From Phytomonas francai (Eukaryota; Euglenozoa; Kinetoplastea; Trypanosomatida; Trypanosomatidae): DNA of 64,000 nucleotides. Both the position numbers and the translations under genes were made by a program. The stretch's first letter is position 1. Each line of letters opens with the position of its first letter. Positions 1 through 9,506 of this stretch are shown piece after piece. The notes beneath the pieces were generated by a model. The model did not search any database. It worked only from the letters and a program-made list of their open reading frames with translations, and was not told the DNA's origin. The stretch lies in contig MJCC01000017.1 of the NCBI GenBank assembly GCA_001766655.1, positions 1 through 64,000 on the forward strand, in the 5' to 3' direction.

Positions 1-78
1 CTTGTGACACAAGAACGTTGCTTGTTACAAGGTAATGGCCGTATGGTTCCTATTTTCTATCCGGTTTATAGAAAGTAA
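1..78 (+). CDS. possible 3' end of an upstream gene (partial)
   Basis: Frame 1 is open from the first base to a TAA at 76-78 and gives 25 residues ending in RMVPIFYPVYRK. The other two forward frames close within the first 33 bases. The peptide looks coding-like, and the sequence turns non-coding (homopolymers, then AT-rich) right after the stop. With only 78 bases, chance is not excluded and no product can be named. Confidence 0.35.
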   Translation, partial: LVTQERCLLQGNGRMVPIFYPVYRK

Positions 79-1163
79 CACCGCCACCGCTACTGCCGCC
101 CGTTTTCCCTTCACCCCGTTTTCGGGGGGTGGGTAATTTTTTTGCGGCTTATATAATTACGTAGAAATAATTGTTGCATATGAATCCCAGGATTTATATT
201 ATATAGACTCAGTTCATGCGGGGAATGGGGCGGAGGCTGATGAGATACTGGCGCTTTTTAGCAGCCGCCTAGGAGGGGGTGGGTGGGTGTAGTCCTTATT
301 TTCCCTCGGAATGGATTCTTTACCAACAAGGTGCGCGTATGGCTTATTTGAGACGTTTCATTGTATTTTGGGCGGCGCCGCAATGCGGTGCACTTTTCTT
401 TCCATAAGTCTTTTTGTCCATCTATATTGGCACTCTTTTTTTTTTGAAAGTCTAATATTATTTACAGGTTATAAAATTAATAAAGTAGGCTGCTTTTCTA
501 AATGTCTATGCTTTTTGTGTTTCCATTTTTTTTTTCGCATGGTGATGAATACACTTAGAATCCTGTCCTGGGTTTTAAAAGTCTTTCTGGGGGTGAAAAT
601 CCATAGTTAAAAATAGGCCTTCACGTTCTTTCCATTGTAAATTATTTAATGATTTAGGAAACATTCTATGCTGTTATAATTTAGAATGAATGTTCTGAAG
701 CATATATATTTGCTTCAGTGGAATTTAAGGTTTACAGTTTGTAGAACGCCATGTACACCCTGCGCGTGAGGAAGAATAGTTTTCGTAACTCGCTTTTTCA
801 AAATTTGCATTTCAGAAAGGGACTAGGTAAGTTTTAGGATTTTTTTTTATCAGAGCCTGTGTTTTTAGAAGGGTGTGGGGCTGCGTTTTTAAATGAATCA
901 AACTCATGCAACTAGTGAGATAATTTCGGTATCCGGGTGCCTCCATAAATACAAGTTGTAAAAAACTAGGATCTATTTTTCCAAAATAGACTGTGGTTAG
1001 GGGTTTATTGAGCTTTTTTTTTTGCACTATAACTTTTTAAAAATTCTGCTTCATTTTAACGTTTTTGTTAGTATTTGTCGACACTTTTTTTCCCCTCTTT
1101 GTAAGCATCATTTTCTTTATTTATTTACCTTTTTAAATATTAATTGAAGGGTTCAGTGATGCA
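79..1163. other. AT-rich spacer upstream of the cyclin
   Basis: No convincing gene. It holds G-rich patches at about 123-132 and 270-288, long T runs, and short hydrophobic open frames (a 99-codon one at 311-610 and a 71-codon one on the minus strand at 812-1027) that read like translated T/A-rich sequence. It probably contains the upstream gene's 3' UTR and the polyadenylation and trans-splicing region. Confidence 0.6.
1085..1105 (+). promoter_or_regulatory. predicted trans-splice acceptor for the cyclin
   Basis: A pyrimidine tract (T7 then C4 then CTTT) is followed by the first AG at 1104-1105, 58 bases before the cyclin ATG. This is the expected arrangement for spliced-leader addition in kinetoplastids. 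It is predicted from pattern only; AGs at about 1148 and 1155 are alternatives. Confidence 0.4.
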
Positions 1164-2123
1164 ATGTCAGAAGCAACGCATACGGTAAATTTTCTTTCCA
1201 ACAAAACAAATGCAAACTATGTTTCAGGCAGGAAGAAGGCTCAGAATTCACCGGTTCCTATTTTATCTATAAGAAGTGACCTTACTTTGGTCCAAGAGTA
1301 CAGTCCAGATATATGTAACTATTTTTTGCAGGTGGAACAGGAGTTGTACCGTGATAGAATGTACATGACCTGGCAACCAGAAATAACTGAAAGGATGAGA
1401 AAAGTGCTTATTGACTGGCTTACTGACGTCAATATTGAGTTCAAGAATCACTCCGAAACATTTTTTCTAGCTGTTGATATTATAGATAGATTTCTTTCTA
1501 AACGCGAGATTTCCCGTGGGAAGCTTCAGCTTGTAGGGATAGCTGCAATGCTTATAGCTGCAAAGCATGAAGAAATATGGCCTCCTTCGGTTAGAGAATG
1601 CGTCGTGGTAACTGCCAGCACATACAGCGAATCTGAATTAATTAAAATGGAGTGTGAAATAGCTTGCGAGCTCGGTTTTCGTTTTACAGTTCCAACTTTG
1701 TATCCCCTTGCTTGCTTTTTCTTAAGTCTTAAAAATTATAGACCTGACGTTCGTGATGCGAGCTTTATGTTTCTTGAAAGCGCTACCCATTCTTATATCA
1801 TGTTATCTTATTTACCTTCACGTATTGCTGCAGCTTGTGTATTGCTTGGAATTATTCTTGTCGCAAACAATTCGAGTCAACTTAATAAGGGACATACCAT
1901 TGAGTATTTATGGTACAACGAGATATCAGCATTTCCAGGTGGCATAAGCCTTAATGAAGTAAAACCTGTGGCTTTACAGCTACTTACATTCACACAAAAG
2001 CTTTGTTCAGTTTCATCAAGACTTCAAGCAATTAGAAGAAAGTATATTTCCCCCATGTTTCATGGAGTTGCTTTATTAGAATTTCCATCACTTTTTTTAC
2101 TTCTAAATGACGGTGCCGAATAA
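1164..2123 (+). CDS. mitotic (B-type-like) cyclin
   Basis: This 319-residue protein has two cyclin-box folds, roughly residues 48-178 and 180-300. The first carries MRKVLIDWL at 78-86, matching the MRxILxDWL helix of A/B-type cyclins, and the cyclin Lys in IAAKHEE (K134), which normally contacts the kinase. The segment ELIKMECEIACELGF is also typical of the N-terminal box. Cyclins of this class activate CDK-related kinases (CRKs) at mitosis or S phase. The N-terminal 45 residues are short and show no clear RxxLxxxxN destruction box. The start is the ATG at 1164; an upstream out-of-frame ATG at 1159 overlaps it. Family certain, subtype (CYC6, CYC3 or CYC8-like) not assigned. Confidence 0.93.
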   Translation: MSEATHTVNFLSNKTNANYVSGRKKAQNSPVPILSIRSDLTLVQEYSPDICNYFLQVEQELYRDRMYMTWQPEITERMRKVLIDWLTDVNIEFKNHSETFFLAVDIIDRFLSKREISRGKLQLVGIAAMLIAAKHEEIWPPSVRECVVVTASTYSESELIKMECEIACELGFRFTVPTLYPLACFFLSLKNYRPDVRDASFMFLESATHSYIMLSYLPSRIAAACVLLGIILVANNSSQLNKGHTIEYLWYNEISAFPGGISLNEVKPVALQLLTFTQKLCSVSSRLQAIRRKYISPMFHGVALLEFPSLFLLLNDGAE

Positions 2124-2567
2124 GATGCAATAGAATTAGCCTTTATGTCCTTTTGAAATCATTTTTAACGGATGAAAGGTCTAATTGAGAATTTTTTTGT
2201 AAGTTAGTGGAGGTTTCTTTCTAGATGCACTATATTTTCGTTTTATGCGCATTATGTTTGCATGGATTCATACAAACACGCATACATATATCTATATCTA
2301 TATATTTCTATAGACTAAGATGACGAGGAGGATAATATATATGTATATATACATATATTTCACTGAGTGTGCGAATAGATATTACACACAGCTATTAAAT
2401 ACTTTTGCCTGTTTTGCTATTCCTTTTGAATTGCAATGTCTGAATTATTTATGAATTGAAAATATTTCTAAGTGCCTATAATTTTTCATCTATTTACATT
2501 TGCACTTGCTATGTAGTTTGATTTTTTTCGTAGTTACCAAATAATTTCTTGCTTCATTTTTTGTCGA
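2124..2567. other. AT-rich spacer with imperfect TA palindromes
   Basis: Contains TA/TC-rich stretches around 2280-2360, including a near-palindromic run of ATAT/TATA words. A T7 tract ending in a TAG at 2531-2533 sits 35 bases before the next ATG and could be its trans-splice acceptor. No gene seen. Confidence 0.6.
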
Positions 2568-4877
2568 ATGAAAAATAGCGTTGCTCGAGTCCAATTGACT
2601 AAAACATTTGGCCATATTCCGAGGGATGATAATCTTCCTTTGTCTCTGGGTAATAATTTTCATGACGATCCTATAAACAGGAATACCCTACGAAAAGGTC
2701 ACAATCTTCTTTTGCCTAAGCAGGAAAACAGCGCTCCACATACTGAATATTACTATGGTGGCGTACAAAAAATCCAAGATCCTGATAATTTACAGAGCGA
2801 TGGGGGACAGGGGGTTTTGGATGACTGGGAGATGGAGAGGCTCTCGAACGCTGATCGTAACAGCATTGTTGTCCGAATGCTTGCATATTTTGTAGAGAAT
2901 ATACCACAAAATTCCACTGAAGAAAAGCGTGTTCGAAGGGTATGCATTTTTTTTTATACGGAAGATAACAGTATTTCCATTATCGAAATGAAAGAAGCTA
3001 ATAGTGGTATTGTTCAAGGTACAATACTCTCTCGACGCCAGGTTCCCAAAAAATCTGATAATAAGGAACTTATTTTGCTCAAAGATCTTAAAATCGGCAA
3101 TGAAGTCTTGATATATGGTATTAATTATCATATCATTGATATGGATAGGAGTAGCCGTTTTTTTTTCAAAGAAATTCTTCACGAAGATGTCCCTGAACCT
3201 CAGGATTTCCCTTTGACGGGTACTGCTTGCTTTGCGTATGCTCAGAAAAACAACCCTAGTCACACTTTCACATCTGATGACATGGATCGAAAGCGAGTAA
3301 TAGAGCAGCAACTTACTGGAATTTATTCGAAGCGTTCTAATGAGGACATTCTAATTACGCAGCAATTTTTTAAAAATGGAATTAATGAGCACTTGTCTTA
3401 TCTCGCTATCTGGGATGATCGAGGGAGCATCAGTGGCGACTTGCATTTTTGTGTAATCAGGTTATTTCTTTCGAACTTTTCCGTAGAGGTGATGGAACAG
3501 AGACCCGAAAATAGTAGTAGGTCTGGTGGTAGGGTCCTTATAAGCCGTCAGAGAATACCCAAGCCAGGATGCGATATTGCCAAAAGTAAATTCCAGGAGC
3601 ATACATTTGGTAAATTAATGAAAAACGATTATTTAGAACCTCAGGATTTGATGATTAGCGAGACTTACATTTTTTTTGGGAAGCCCTTTTTTATTTATGG
3701 GTGCGATAATAAAACGCGAGAATACGTAAAATTAAACTTCAATATCGACTTGGGCCCCAATATTGACATTACGCCCTTTATGACTGAAGAAAAGTATGAG
3801 GTTCTGTTTTACCCCCCTCCTCCAAACGGATTTGGAAGTGATCGGGTACAGCGTGATAACTGGCTGACGCTTAATGGTAAGCCCGCAAAGCAGGATTTAG
3901 CGACAATGAACTGGGGGGCTGGCCGAGTGTTGACCTTTGCGGCGCGACTCGCAAATCCTCTTGTTAAGGGAGACGAGGAAAGGGAATTTGCGATCATGTT
4001 TTACTGTGATACCAAAGAACTGTGCATAAATGAAAAGACTCAACGTAATTCCGGCTTTATGGGTGGACGCTTTTTGGCAAAAGGACCTCACCGAAAGGAG
4101 CTTGCTAACGGCACCACTGCTCCTTTCGAAGCACGCGATTTTGTCTTTGGGAACAGCATTACAATTTACAAACGGGATTTTTTACTCTATGGAATCAACG
4201 AGGGAACTAAGAGAGCCCTTGAAGGAAAGGATGAGCTCACAACCGAAGACAAAATCAAGGACCTTATTTCTCTTTTCAAGGAACAGCTGAAACTAAAGTT
4301 CACGAAAGCCAGAGAAGCTTACCTATCTTTAGCACCACAGGGAATTTTTGGCTATAAGCAAATAAAAGATTTTCTACGTACTTGTAGTTGCAACATCAAT
4401 GACGAGGAGGCTATTTTTATGGCACAGAACCTTTTTCCAGATGGTGCCAATACATTATCCTTCGACACATTTTCACAAATGCTTGGTGAAATGTCCGAAT
4501 CGGTGACTGATTCCTCTTTTTCGGCATACTCTGCTCAAAGCGTCAACATGTCTATTAATGATTCTCAAAAAGAGTCTATTATGAAGCGAGAAAGTGACTA
4601 CAGGCATAGTCAACTAAAAAGTTTCCTCAAGAAAAAGCTTACGCAGCGGAAAGGTGCTCTTCAGCAACAGTTTCGTCAGTTCAGCGGGTATAGCCCCAAT
4701 AGCAGACTAAGTCGGGAGGATTTTCGAAGATCTTTACGTAGTATAATTCATTTTGGCACAGATAAGGCTGATGAGGACATGTTGGTGTCCATGCTCTTTG
4801 ATGGAGTTGAAGATGCCAACAATGAGATCACATACAAACAGTTTCAGGAATTTGTTGAATCAAGTAATATCGCCTAG
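2568..4877 (+). CDS. DM10 and EF-hand ciliary protein (EFHC1/EFHC2, Rib72 type)
   Basis: This 769-residue protein shows three DM10-like repeats at about 100-205, 262-385 and 445-565, each with the pattern of an aromatic-rich strand, a GG or SRRQ turn (GTILSRRQVPK, GGRVLISRQRIPKPG, GGRFLAKGP) and a DxxxGxxxxIYG segment. It ends in two EF-hand-like pairs at about 595-655 and 705-765, with degenerate calcium loops. This layout and length fit EFHC2/EFHC1/Rib72, microtubule inner proteins of the axonemal doublet. Expected location is the flagellar axoneme, stabilising the A-tubule protofilament ribbon. The C-terminal linker is Lys/Ser-rich. The family call is strong; which EFHC paralogue it is cannot be settled from one sequence. 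Confidence 0.92.
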   Translation: MKNSVARVQLTKTFGHIPRDDNLPLSLGNNFHDDPINRNTLRKGHNLLLPKQENSAPHTEYYYGGVQKIQDPDNLQSDGGQGVLDDWEMERLSNADRNSIVVRMLAYFVENIPQNSTEEKRVRRVCIFFYTEDNSISIIEMKEANSGIVQGTILSRRQVPKKSDNKELILLKDLKIGNEVLIYGINYHIIDMDRSSRFFFKEILHEDVPEPQDFPLTGTACFAYAQKNNPSHTFTSDDMDRKRVIEQQLTGIYSKRSNEDILITQQFFKNGINEHLSYLAIWDDRGSISGDLHFCVIRLFLSNFSVEVMEQRPENSSRSGGRVLISRQRIPKPGCDIAKSKFQEHTFGKLMKNDYLEPQDLMISETYIFFGKPFFIYGCDNKTREYVKLNFNIDLGPNIDITPFMTEEKYEVLFYPPPPNGFGSDRVQRDNWLTLNGKPAKQDLATMNWGAGRVLTFAARLANPLVKGDEEREFAIMFYCDTKELCINEKTQRNSGFMGGRFLAKGPHRKELANGTTAPFEARDFVFGNSITIYKRDFLLYGINEGTKRALEGKDELTTEDKIKDLISLFKEQLKLKFTKAREAYLSLAPQGIFGYKQIKDFLRTCSCNINDEEAIFMAQNLFPDGANTLSFDTFSQMLGEMSESVTDSSFSAYSAQSVNMSINDSQKESIMKRESDYRHSQLKSFLKKKLTQRKGALQQQFRQFSGYSPNSRLSREDFRRSLRSIIHFGTDKADEDMLVSMLFDGVEDANNEITYKQFQEFVESSNIA

Positions 4878-5082
4878 AAAGGGGAATTATTTTCAGCATG
4901 TAAAGTAACAATTCATGAATGTACAAAAACGATGTTAATAAGAAAATACTGTTGTACGGCTATGGCTTTTGGTTGTGGATTTGAGCTCCATATCACCAAT
5001 ATACATGATGAAAAATAAATATTTTAAGTATCTTTGTCCTTGGGGTATACACACTAATATATCTATACTGTTAAAGGGCTGA

Positions 5083-6429
5083 ATGAAATCATTCATTTTT
5101 TGCACACATCGGCTTCTATTTGGTACAGGTGGAACACTTGGAAGCGTCCAGAAGATAAAGAAAACTACAATTGACTACAACAACTGGGCTTTGCGGAAAG
5201 AAACTTTGACTCTTCTAAAGGATATTCATCATCCTTTAGTTATTGAGTATTTGTTTCGCCTAAACAAAAAACGGCAAGTAGTTGAAAATTGGAAAGAAAT
5301 CGCCCCGTGTGCTGGTGCAGTTGATCCTAGGTTGAATCATAAGAGCGAGGGTAATTCATTTGACTTTGTCAAATGGAATGCCTGCTATCATGAAGAATTA
5401 GACACAGCAGAGAAAATATCCAAGATTCTTCAGGAACTTGATGCTAATGCCAATCTTCATACTCAAATGAAATCGAAGAAGTCACTAAGTGCTTCCGATA
5501 CAGAATTTCTTCAATTGATCGAGGAGGAAATTAATTTGTTGCTAATTCAAATTAATGAATTAAATGCCCAGGTTAATGATATCATGAAGAAACGACTGGA
5601 ATATGATGATGTGATTGGTTTGTCTAGTAAAAAATGGATTATATGCGTCATGGGAAAAGCCGGGGGCGAGGAGGCAGACCTTTTCGCAAGGGAACTTTTT
5701 GATATGCTCAAATCCTATGCAAAAGAATTCCGTGCTCTTCATGTCTTCGAAGATCAGGAATCGAATGATGGGTTTCTAGATTTTGTTAAATGCTCAGGTG
5801 GCCATCAATTTCGTGTTACAGGAGACGAAGTTTATCGTCACTTTCGTCATGAGATCGGCGTACACAAGGTGCAACGTGTGCCTGTGACGGATGCGTCCGG
5901 GAAGATGCAAACATCAACGGCTGTTGTCACAATGATGCCCATTCTTGACCCGGTGTCGGTGAACATTCGCGAGGAGGATTGTACGATACAGTACGTTCGT
6001 GGATCCGGCCCAGGAGGCCAGGGCATGCAAAGTAGCTCCAACTGTGTTGTGCTAACACATATCCCTTCAGGATTTACCGTGAAATGCCATCAATCTAGGT
6101 CAGCTCTTGGAAATAAGGAACTCGCATTGCAGATGGCGGCACAGCACATTTTGTCTCAAAAGATAAAGGATCAGAACTCTTCGTTGCATGACACATGGAG
6201 GAATCAGTGGAGTAGTGGCGAGCGATCTGAAAAAATGCGGACGTACAATTACCTTCATAATCGTATAACTGATCACCGTCTCGGAAAGGACTATCCCTTA
6301 TCTTTTTTCATGGACAGGGGATATGGTCTTATAGCCCTCCATGATGAATTAAATGAGTTCAGTGATTCGGAGCAACTCAAAGTTACTTTGTTGAAACACA
6401 TTGAAAGCGACTTCCAAGGCATTATCTAA
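5083..6429 (+). CDS. mitochondrial peptide chain release factor 1
   Basis: A 448-residue class I release factor with a basic, hydroxylated N-terminus that could be a mitochondrial presequence. A PCRF domain starts near 188 (GKAGGEEADLFARELF). The stop-codon recognition site is PVT at 267-269 inside HKVQRVPVTDASGKMQT, the PxT form of RF1 (reads UAA/UAG) rather than SPF of RF2. The catalytic GGQ is at 311-313. Kinetoplastid mitochondria read UGA as Trp, so an RF1 alone suffices, which fits. Odd: the loop is GPGGQGMQSSSNCV, whereas RF1 normally has GAGGQHVN; the NCVV..HIPSGFTVKCHQSRS stretch resembles the rescue factors of the MTRFR (C12orf65) type. Other possibility: a ribosome-rescue factor that kept the decoding domain. 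Confidence 0.92.
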   Translation: MKSFIFCTHRLLFGTGGTLGSVQKIKKTTIDYNNWALRKETLTLLKDIHHPLVIEYLFRLNKKRQVVENWKEIAPCAGAVDPRLNHKSEGNSFDFVKWNACYHEELDTAEKISKILQELDANANLHTQMKSKKSLSASDTEFLQLIEEEINLLLIQINELNAQVNDIMKKRLEYDDVIGLSSKKWIICVMGKAGGEEADLFARELFDMLKSYAKEFRALHVFEDQESNDGFLDFVKCSGGHQFRVTGDEVYRHFRHEIGVHKVQRVPVTDASGKMQTSTAVVTMMPILDPVSVNIREEDCTIQYVRGSGPGGQGMQSSSNCVVLTHIPSGFTVKCHQSRSALGNKELALQMAAQHILSQKIKDQNSSLHDTWRNQWSSGERSEKMRTYNYLHNRITDHRLGKDYPLSFFMDRGYGLIALHDELNEFSDSEQLKVTLLKHIESDFQGII

Positions 6430-6650
6430 ACCATAACGTATATTAGGGAACTTGCACTATTCACATAGCTATACCTATTTGTCATTTTTTTTTTAAAGCT
6501 GTATCGAAAGAGTTGCATACCTATATAGAAATCTCTTGAAATATCACCCAAATTATTAGCAATATGTTCCTTCTCTTTATTACTATTTTAAACATTTGCG
6601 TAACTAAAGGCGACGTGCAATAAACTTAAAAAAATATATCCAAATCAAAT

Positions 6651-7457
6651 ATGGCTACTATCAAGCAGGGTCATCCTCATACAGAGAACGAAAAGGATGG
6701 GGCCACGCAACAGACGAATGAGGAGGAATCTAACAAGGAGAAGCTACCATGGATAGTACAAAAGTGGCTTAAGTTGCTGAAAATGCTCAGTTCCACATTT
6801 TTGGGTGGCCCACAACTCATAAAAACTGCTCATGTTGTAAATTTTCAGAAGGGGACCACTCTATTGGTGTGCTTGGGTATGATGCGCCTGACAGGAAACT
6901 ATTCAATGACTGCCACGACATACACGGCATTGCATGGGGGGTATGGGCTTTCTTGGCTTCTGAAAGAGATGTTTTTTCCAGACCCCCAATGGCAGTCACG
7001 TATCACCATTGGCGGTGCAATCAATACCATCTTACTCGCGTTGGGCCCTTATTGGGTAATCGCTTACAATGCTATTGTTAAGAAATCTGACCGATCGAGC
7101 CTTTCTCTCTGTGCCGCGATTGTCGTGTACACTATTGGCTTATGCTTAATGTTTGGCTCAGACTGTCAAAAATACTATACCCTCAAGTGCAAGAAAGGAC
7201 TCATTACGGATGGATTTTTTTCTCGGATTAGGCATCCAAATTATCTTGGCGAAATGATGATTTACGGATCTTTCGCATTTGTGTCGGGCAGCGTCAGTTC
7301 ATGGCTTATCCTTGGATGGGTGTGGACAGGCGTGTTTGCACCGTTTATCCTTAATAAAGAGGCAAGTATGAGTCGATACAGTGAGTGGAAATCTTATAAG
7401 GCACGAACAGGTTTATTAATTCCGCGCTTGTTCAACATTTCAGGAAACAAAAGTTGA
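6651..7457 (+). CDS. multi-pass membrane enzyme with 5-alpha-reductase/ICMT-like C-terminus (DUF1295-like)
   Basis: 268 residues with a charged, soluble N-terminus (1-35) and about five hydrophobic segments (about 68-80, 120-140, 150-168, 203-222 and 222-236). The hallmark is FSRIRHPNYLGE at about 190-201, preceded by KCKKGLITDGFF. That is the RHPNYLGE signature shared by steroid 5-alpha-reductase C-terminal domains, DUF1295 proteins and isoprenylcysteine methyltransferases, where it lines the cofactor pocket. Expected location is the ER or another endomembrane. The substrate cannot be read from the sequence: sterol reduction and prenyl-Cys or lipid methylation are both possible. The ATG at 6651 is the first in frame. 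Confidence 0.85.
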   Translation: MATIKQGHPHTENEKDGATQQTNEEESNKEKLPWIVQKWLKLLKMLSSTFLGGPQLIKTAHVVNFQKGTTLLVCLGMMRLTGNYSMTATTYTALHGGYGLSWLLKEMFFPDPQWQSRITIGGAINTILLALGPYWVIAYNAIVKKSDRSSLSLCAAIVVYTIGLCLMFGSDCQKYYTLKCKKGLITDGFFSRIRHPNYLGEMMIYGSFAFVSGSVSSWLILGWVWTGVFAPFILNKEASMSRYSEWKSYKARTGLLIPRLFNISGNKS

Positions 7458-7710
7458 TAATACTGCCAATTTTTTCTTCAGAGGGGTCATTCGAGATTCG
7501 ATGGAAGACTAGGTACATAACATTATTTGAACAATCTAGTGGAGAACAATATATATGTCCATATATATCTATATCTATCTATAAATATAAACATATATCC
7601 ATAAATATACGCTTTATTTCTTCTCGATACTCAGAGTTTGTAGAACCCGACCTGCATTGCTTGTCTAGATAAAGTTATTTTTGCACTTCATATATGCAAT
7701 ATATCGATAT

Positions 7711-7731
7711 ACATATATATATATATATATA
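7711..7731. repeat. (TA)10 microsatellite
   Basis: A TA dinucleotide run ending 9 bases before the ATG of the small membrane protein at 7741, so it probably lies in or just upstream of that mRNA's 5' UTR. Confidence 0.9.
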
Positions 7732-7740
7732 GATATCACA

Positions 7741-8028
7741 ATGAGATCAGCTACCAGCACCATAAGCAAGTCTGGAAAGACATATCTTCGACCAGATACA
7801 TCCAAGTCTTACGATTACGTCCCGTTTACCCCTCCTCGGAAATCGAGTTTTTTTGAGCGACAGGTTTCTAGATTTGCGGCTGAAATAGGCTTTAATCTCA
7901 TGCTGCCTCTTGAAAAGTTTCTATGCATTGTTATTATCGGTGTCATGATGCTTGTACCTTTTGCTCTTTTTATTTTATTAAAGAGGATTTTATTTCTCAC
8001 ACTTTCAGGAGTTTCGTTTTTGTTGTGA
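7741..8028 (+). CDS. small single-pass membrane protein, unknown function
   Basis: 95 residues from the ATG at 7741. The open frame extends upstream to 7681 but only through TA-repeat sequence and from a TTG, so 7741 is the believable start. The first 50 residues are hydrophilic with a Ser/Thr/Lys-rich tail and a PPRKSSFFERQ segment; residues 58-80 form one long hydrophobic helix, followed by KR and a second hydrophobic stretch to the C-terminus. Such a tail-anchored or hairpin topology suits the ER or mitochondrial outer membrane. Not recognised. It may be a conserved small trypanosomatid protein, which comparison with other species would settle. Confidence 0.55.
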   Translation: MRSATSTISKSGKTYLRPDTSKSYDYVPFTPPRKSSFFERQVSRFAAEIGFNLMLPLEKFLCIVIIGVMMLVPFALFILLKRILFLTLSGVSFLL

Positions 8029-9506
8029 TAGGTGCATACAATTGATGTAATGTGCGCAAAAATTAAATGTACTCCATCACAGCTGGAATGCTTCATTATA
8101 CATTTTATGCGTATTTATGTTTATAAATGGTGGACAAAATTTCAAAGAAGAACCTATGCGTTGTTATTTCTCTTTTTCTTTTTAGGGTTTTTTTTTTGTG
8201 TTGAAAAATGATTCTAATTATCTTTATTGATGTCTAGCATCGATAATAATATTAACAAAGAAATTCCCTCTAAACAGTGCTAAAATACTTTTTGACGAAA
8301 AAGTCAAGCAAGGAAACCCTATATACACATATTCTTTGCCGTAAATGGCGAGCATGTGGGACTATTTAGTGTTAATATTACAAGGTAAATAATACATAGG
8401 GGAATAAATTGGTTAGCGCAGACATTCATCTAGCACATTAATTTTGCGATGCAAAGAAGGAATAGGAAGATAGGATATCCTATTGTACACATAGACATTC
8501 TGTTTATCAAACTAAAGGTTCGCTTTTATGCAAGTTTTCGTTTTTTTTTCCCAGGATAATAAATAACTCAATGCTATTTGGTATTTATCTTCCGAGAAAG
8601 GAATAATGTATTTCCATACCCCTCAAGCATCCAGGTGTAACTTCGTCTGATACTGATGTTACTTATTGTGATCATTTTTTCTCCCCTATCCCCTTAGTTT
8701 TGATTAGGGATGCATCAAAAAGTTCATATCTTCGACTCAATAACTGACCTAATCATTGCGTGTCCAGTGGAAACTTGATAGGGATTTAACTCCTTTCGTA
8801 TTGGATAGACATTCCATGGAAAATGTGACAGCTGCAGCACATGCACCATTTCTCTTCATTCAAAATGAAATGAAAAATAGGAGTGACGAATTCCACAATT
8901 CCGGCAGTGGGAGGCTGATCCTGAGTTTTCACCAAGTGTCGATTTGGGTAGACTTCTGTGACTTTCATGTGGAGAGTTTGATCGGAAGTTTTTTCCTGAC
9001 GTTTCCATGTTTTCGTCTTTTCCCCTAGTTGCGGTTTCTTAAATAGCACCACCTCACACCATTGTGCACTCGGGTAACGGCGCAATTTTCTGTCTTAAGA
9101 GTCTCAGCTAGTGTCTTCTGTGGGGGGTGGGGTGGGGGGAGAGTATCATGTGGACACAAATAAGACCCGGTGATAATATTGCTTTATCGCAATTTTTCTT
9201 GTGATTATGCGCATGTATATGGTACTCAGGCGGCTTCAGTTACATTTTATAATTTTCATATGCTTCTGTTTCTAGAAGTAGCATGACACTAGAGATGAAA
9301 TGCTTCTAGACAAATTACATAAATGATATATTCATCAATATTTGAATATAAATCATAGAAAGTGATGCATTATCATGATGTCTCAGTGGAGCTAATGAAA
9401 TTTCAAAAACAACGAAACTCCATGTAAAAGAAATCACACAGTTTGAAGGTAGTCGACATAGTAAGCAGAGAACTAGGCCTAAGTACAGTCTATATGTCCC
9501 TAAAAA
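8029..9506. other. 1.5 kb spacer with a higher-complexity patch
   Basis: Mostly AT-rich. The exception is about 8740-9140, which is compositionally closer to coding sequence and has overlapping open frames on both strands: 8816-9028 from an ATG on plus (90 codons if a TTG at 8756 is allowed) and 8786-9085 on minus. Neither encodes anything recognisable. A G-rich run of three tracts (G6, G4, G6 separated by single T) lies at 9121-9139. This could be a long 3' UTR, a decayed gene or an ncRNA. Confidence 0.5.

Noticed and set aside
311..610. 99-codon frame before the cyclin
   Set aside because: Cys/Phe/Leu-rich product of T-rich sequence; no acceptor pattern or motif supports it.
5005..5082. 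possible C/D snoRNA (ATGATGA ... CTGA)
   Set aside because: C and D boxes are present at suitable spacing but no terminal stem pairs their flanks, and the words are expected by chance in AT-rich DNA.
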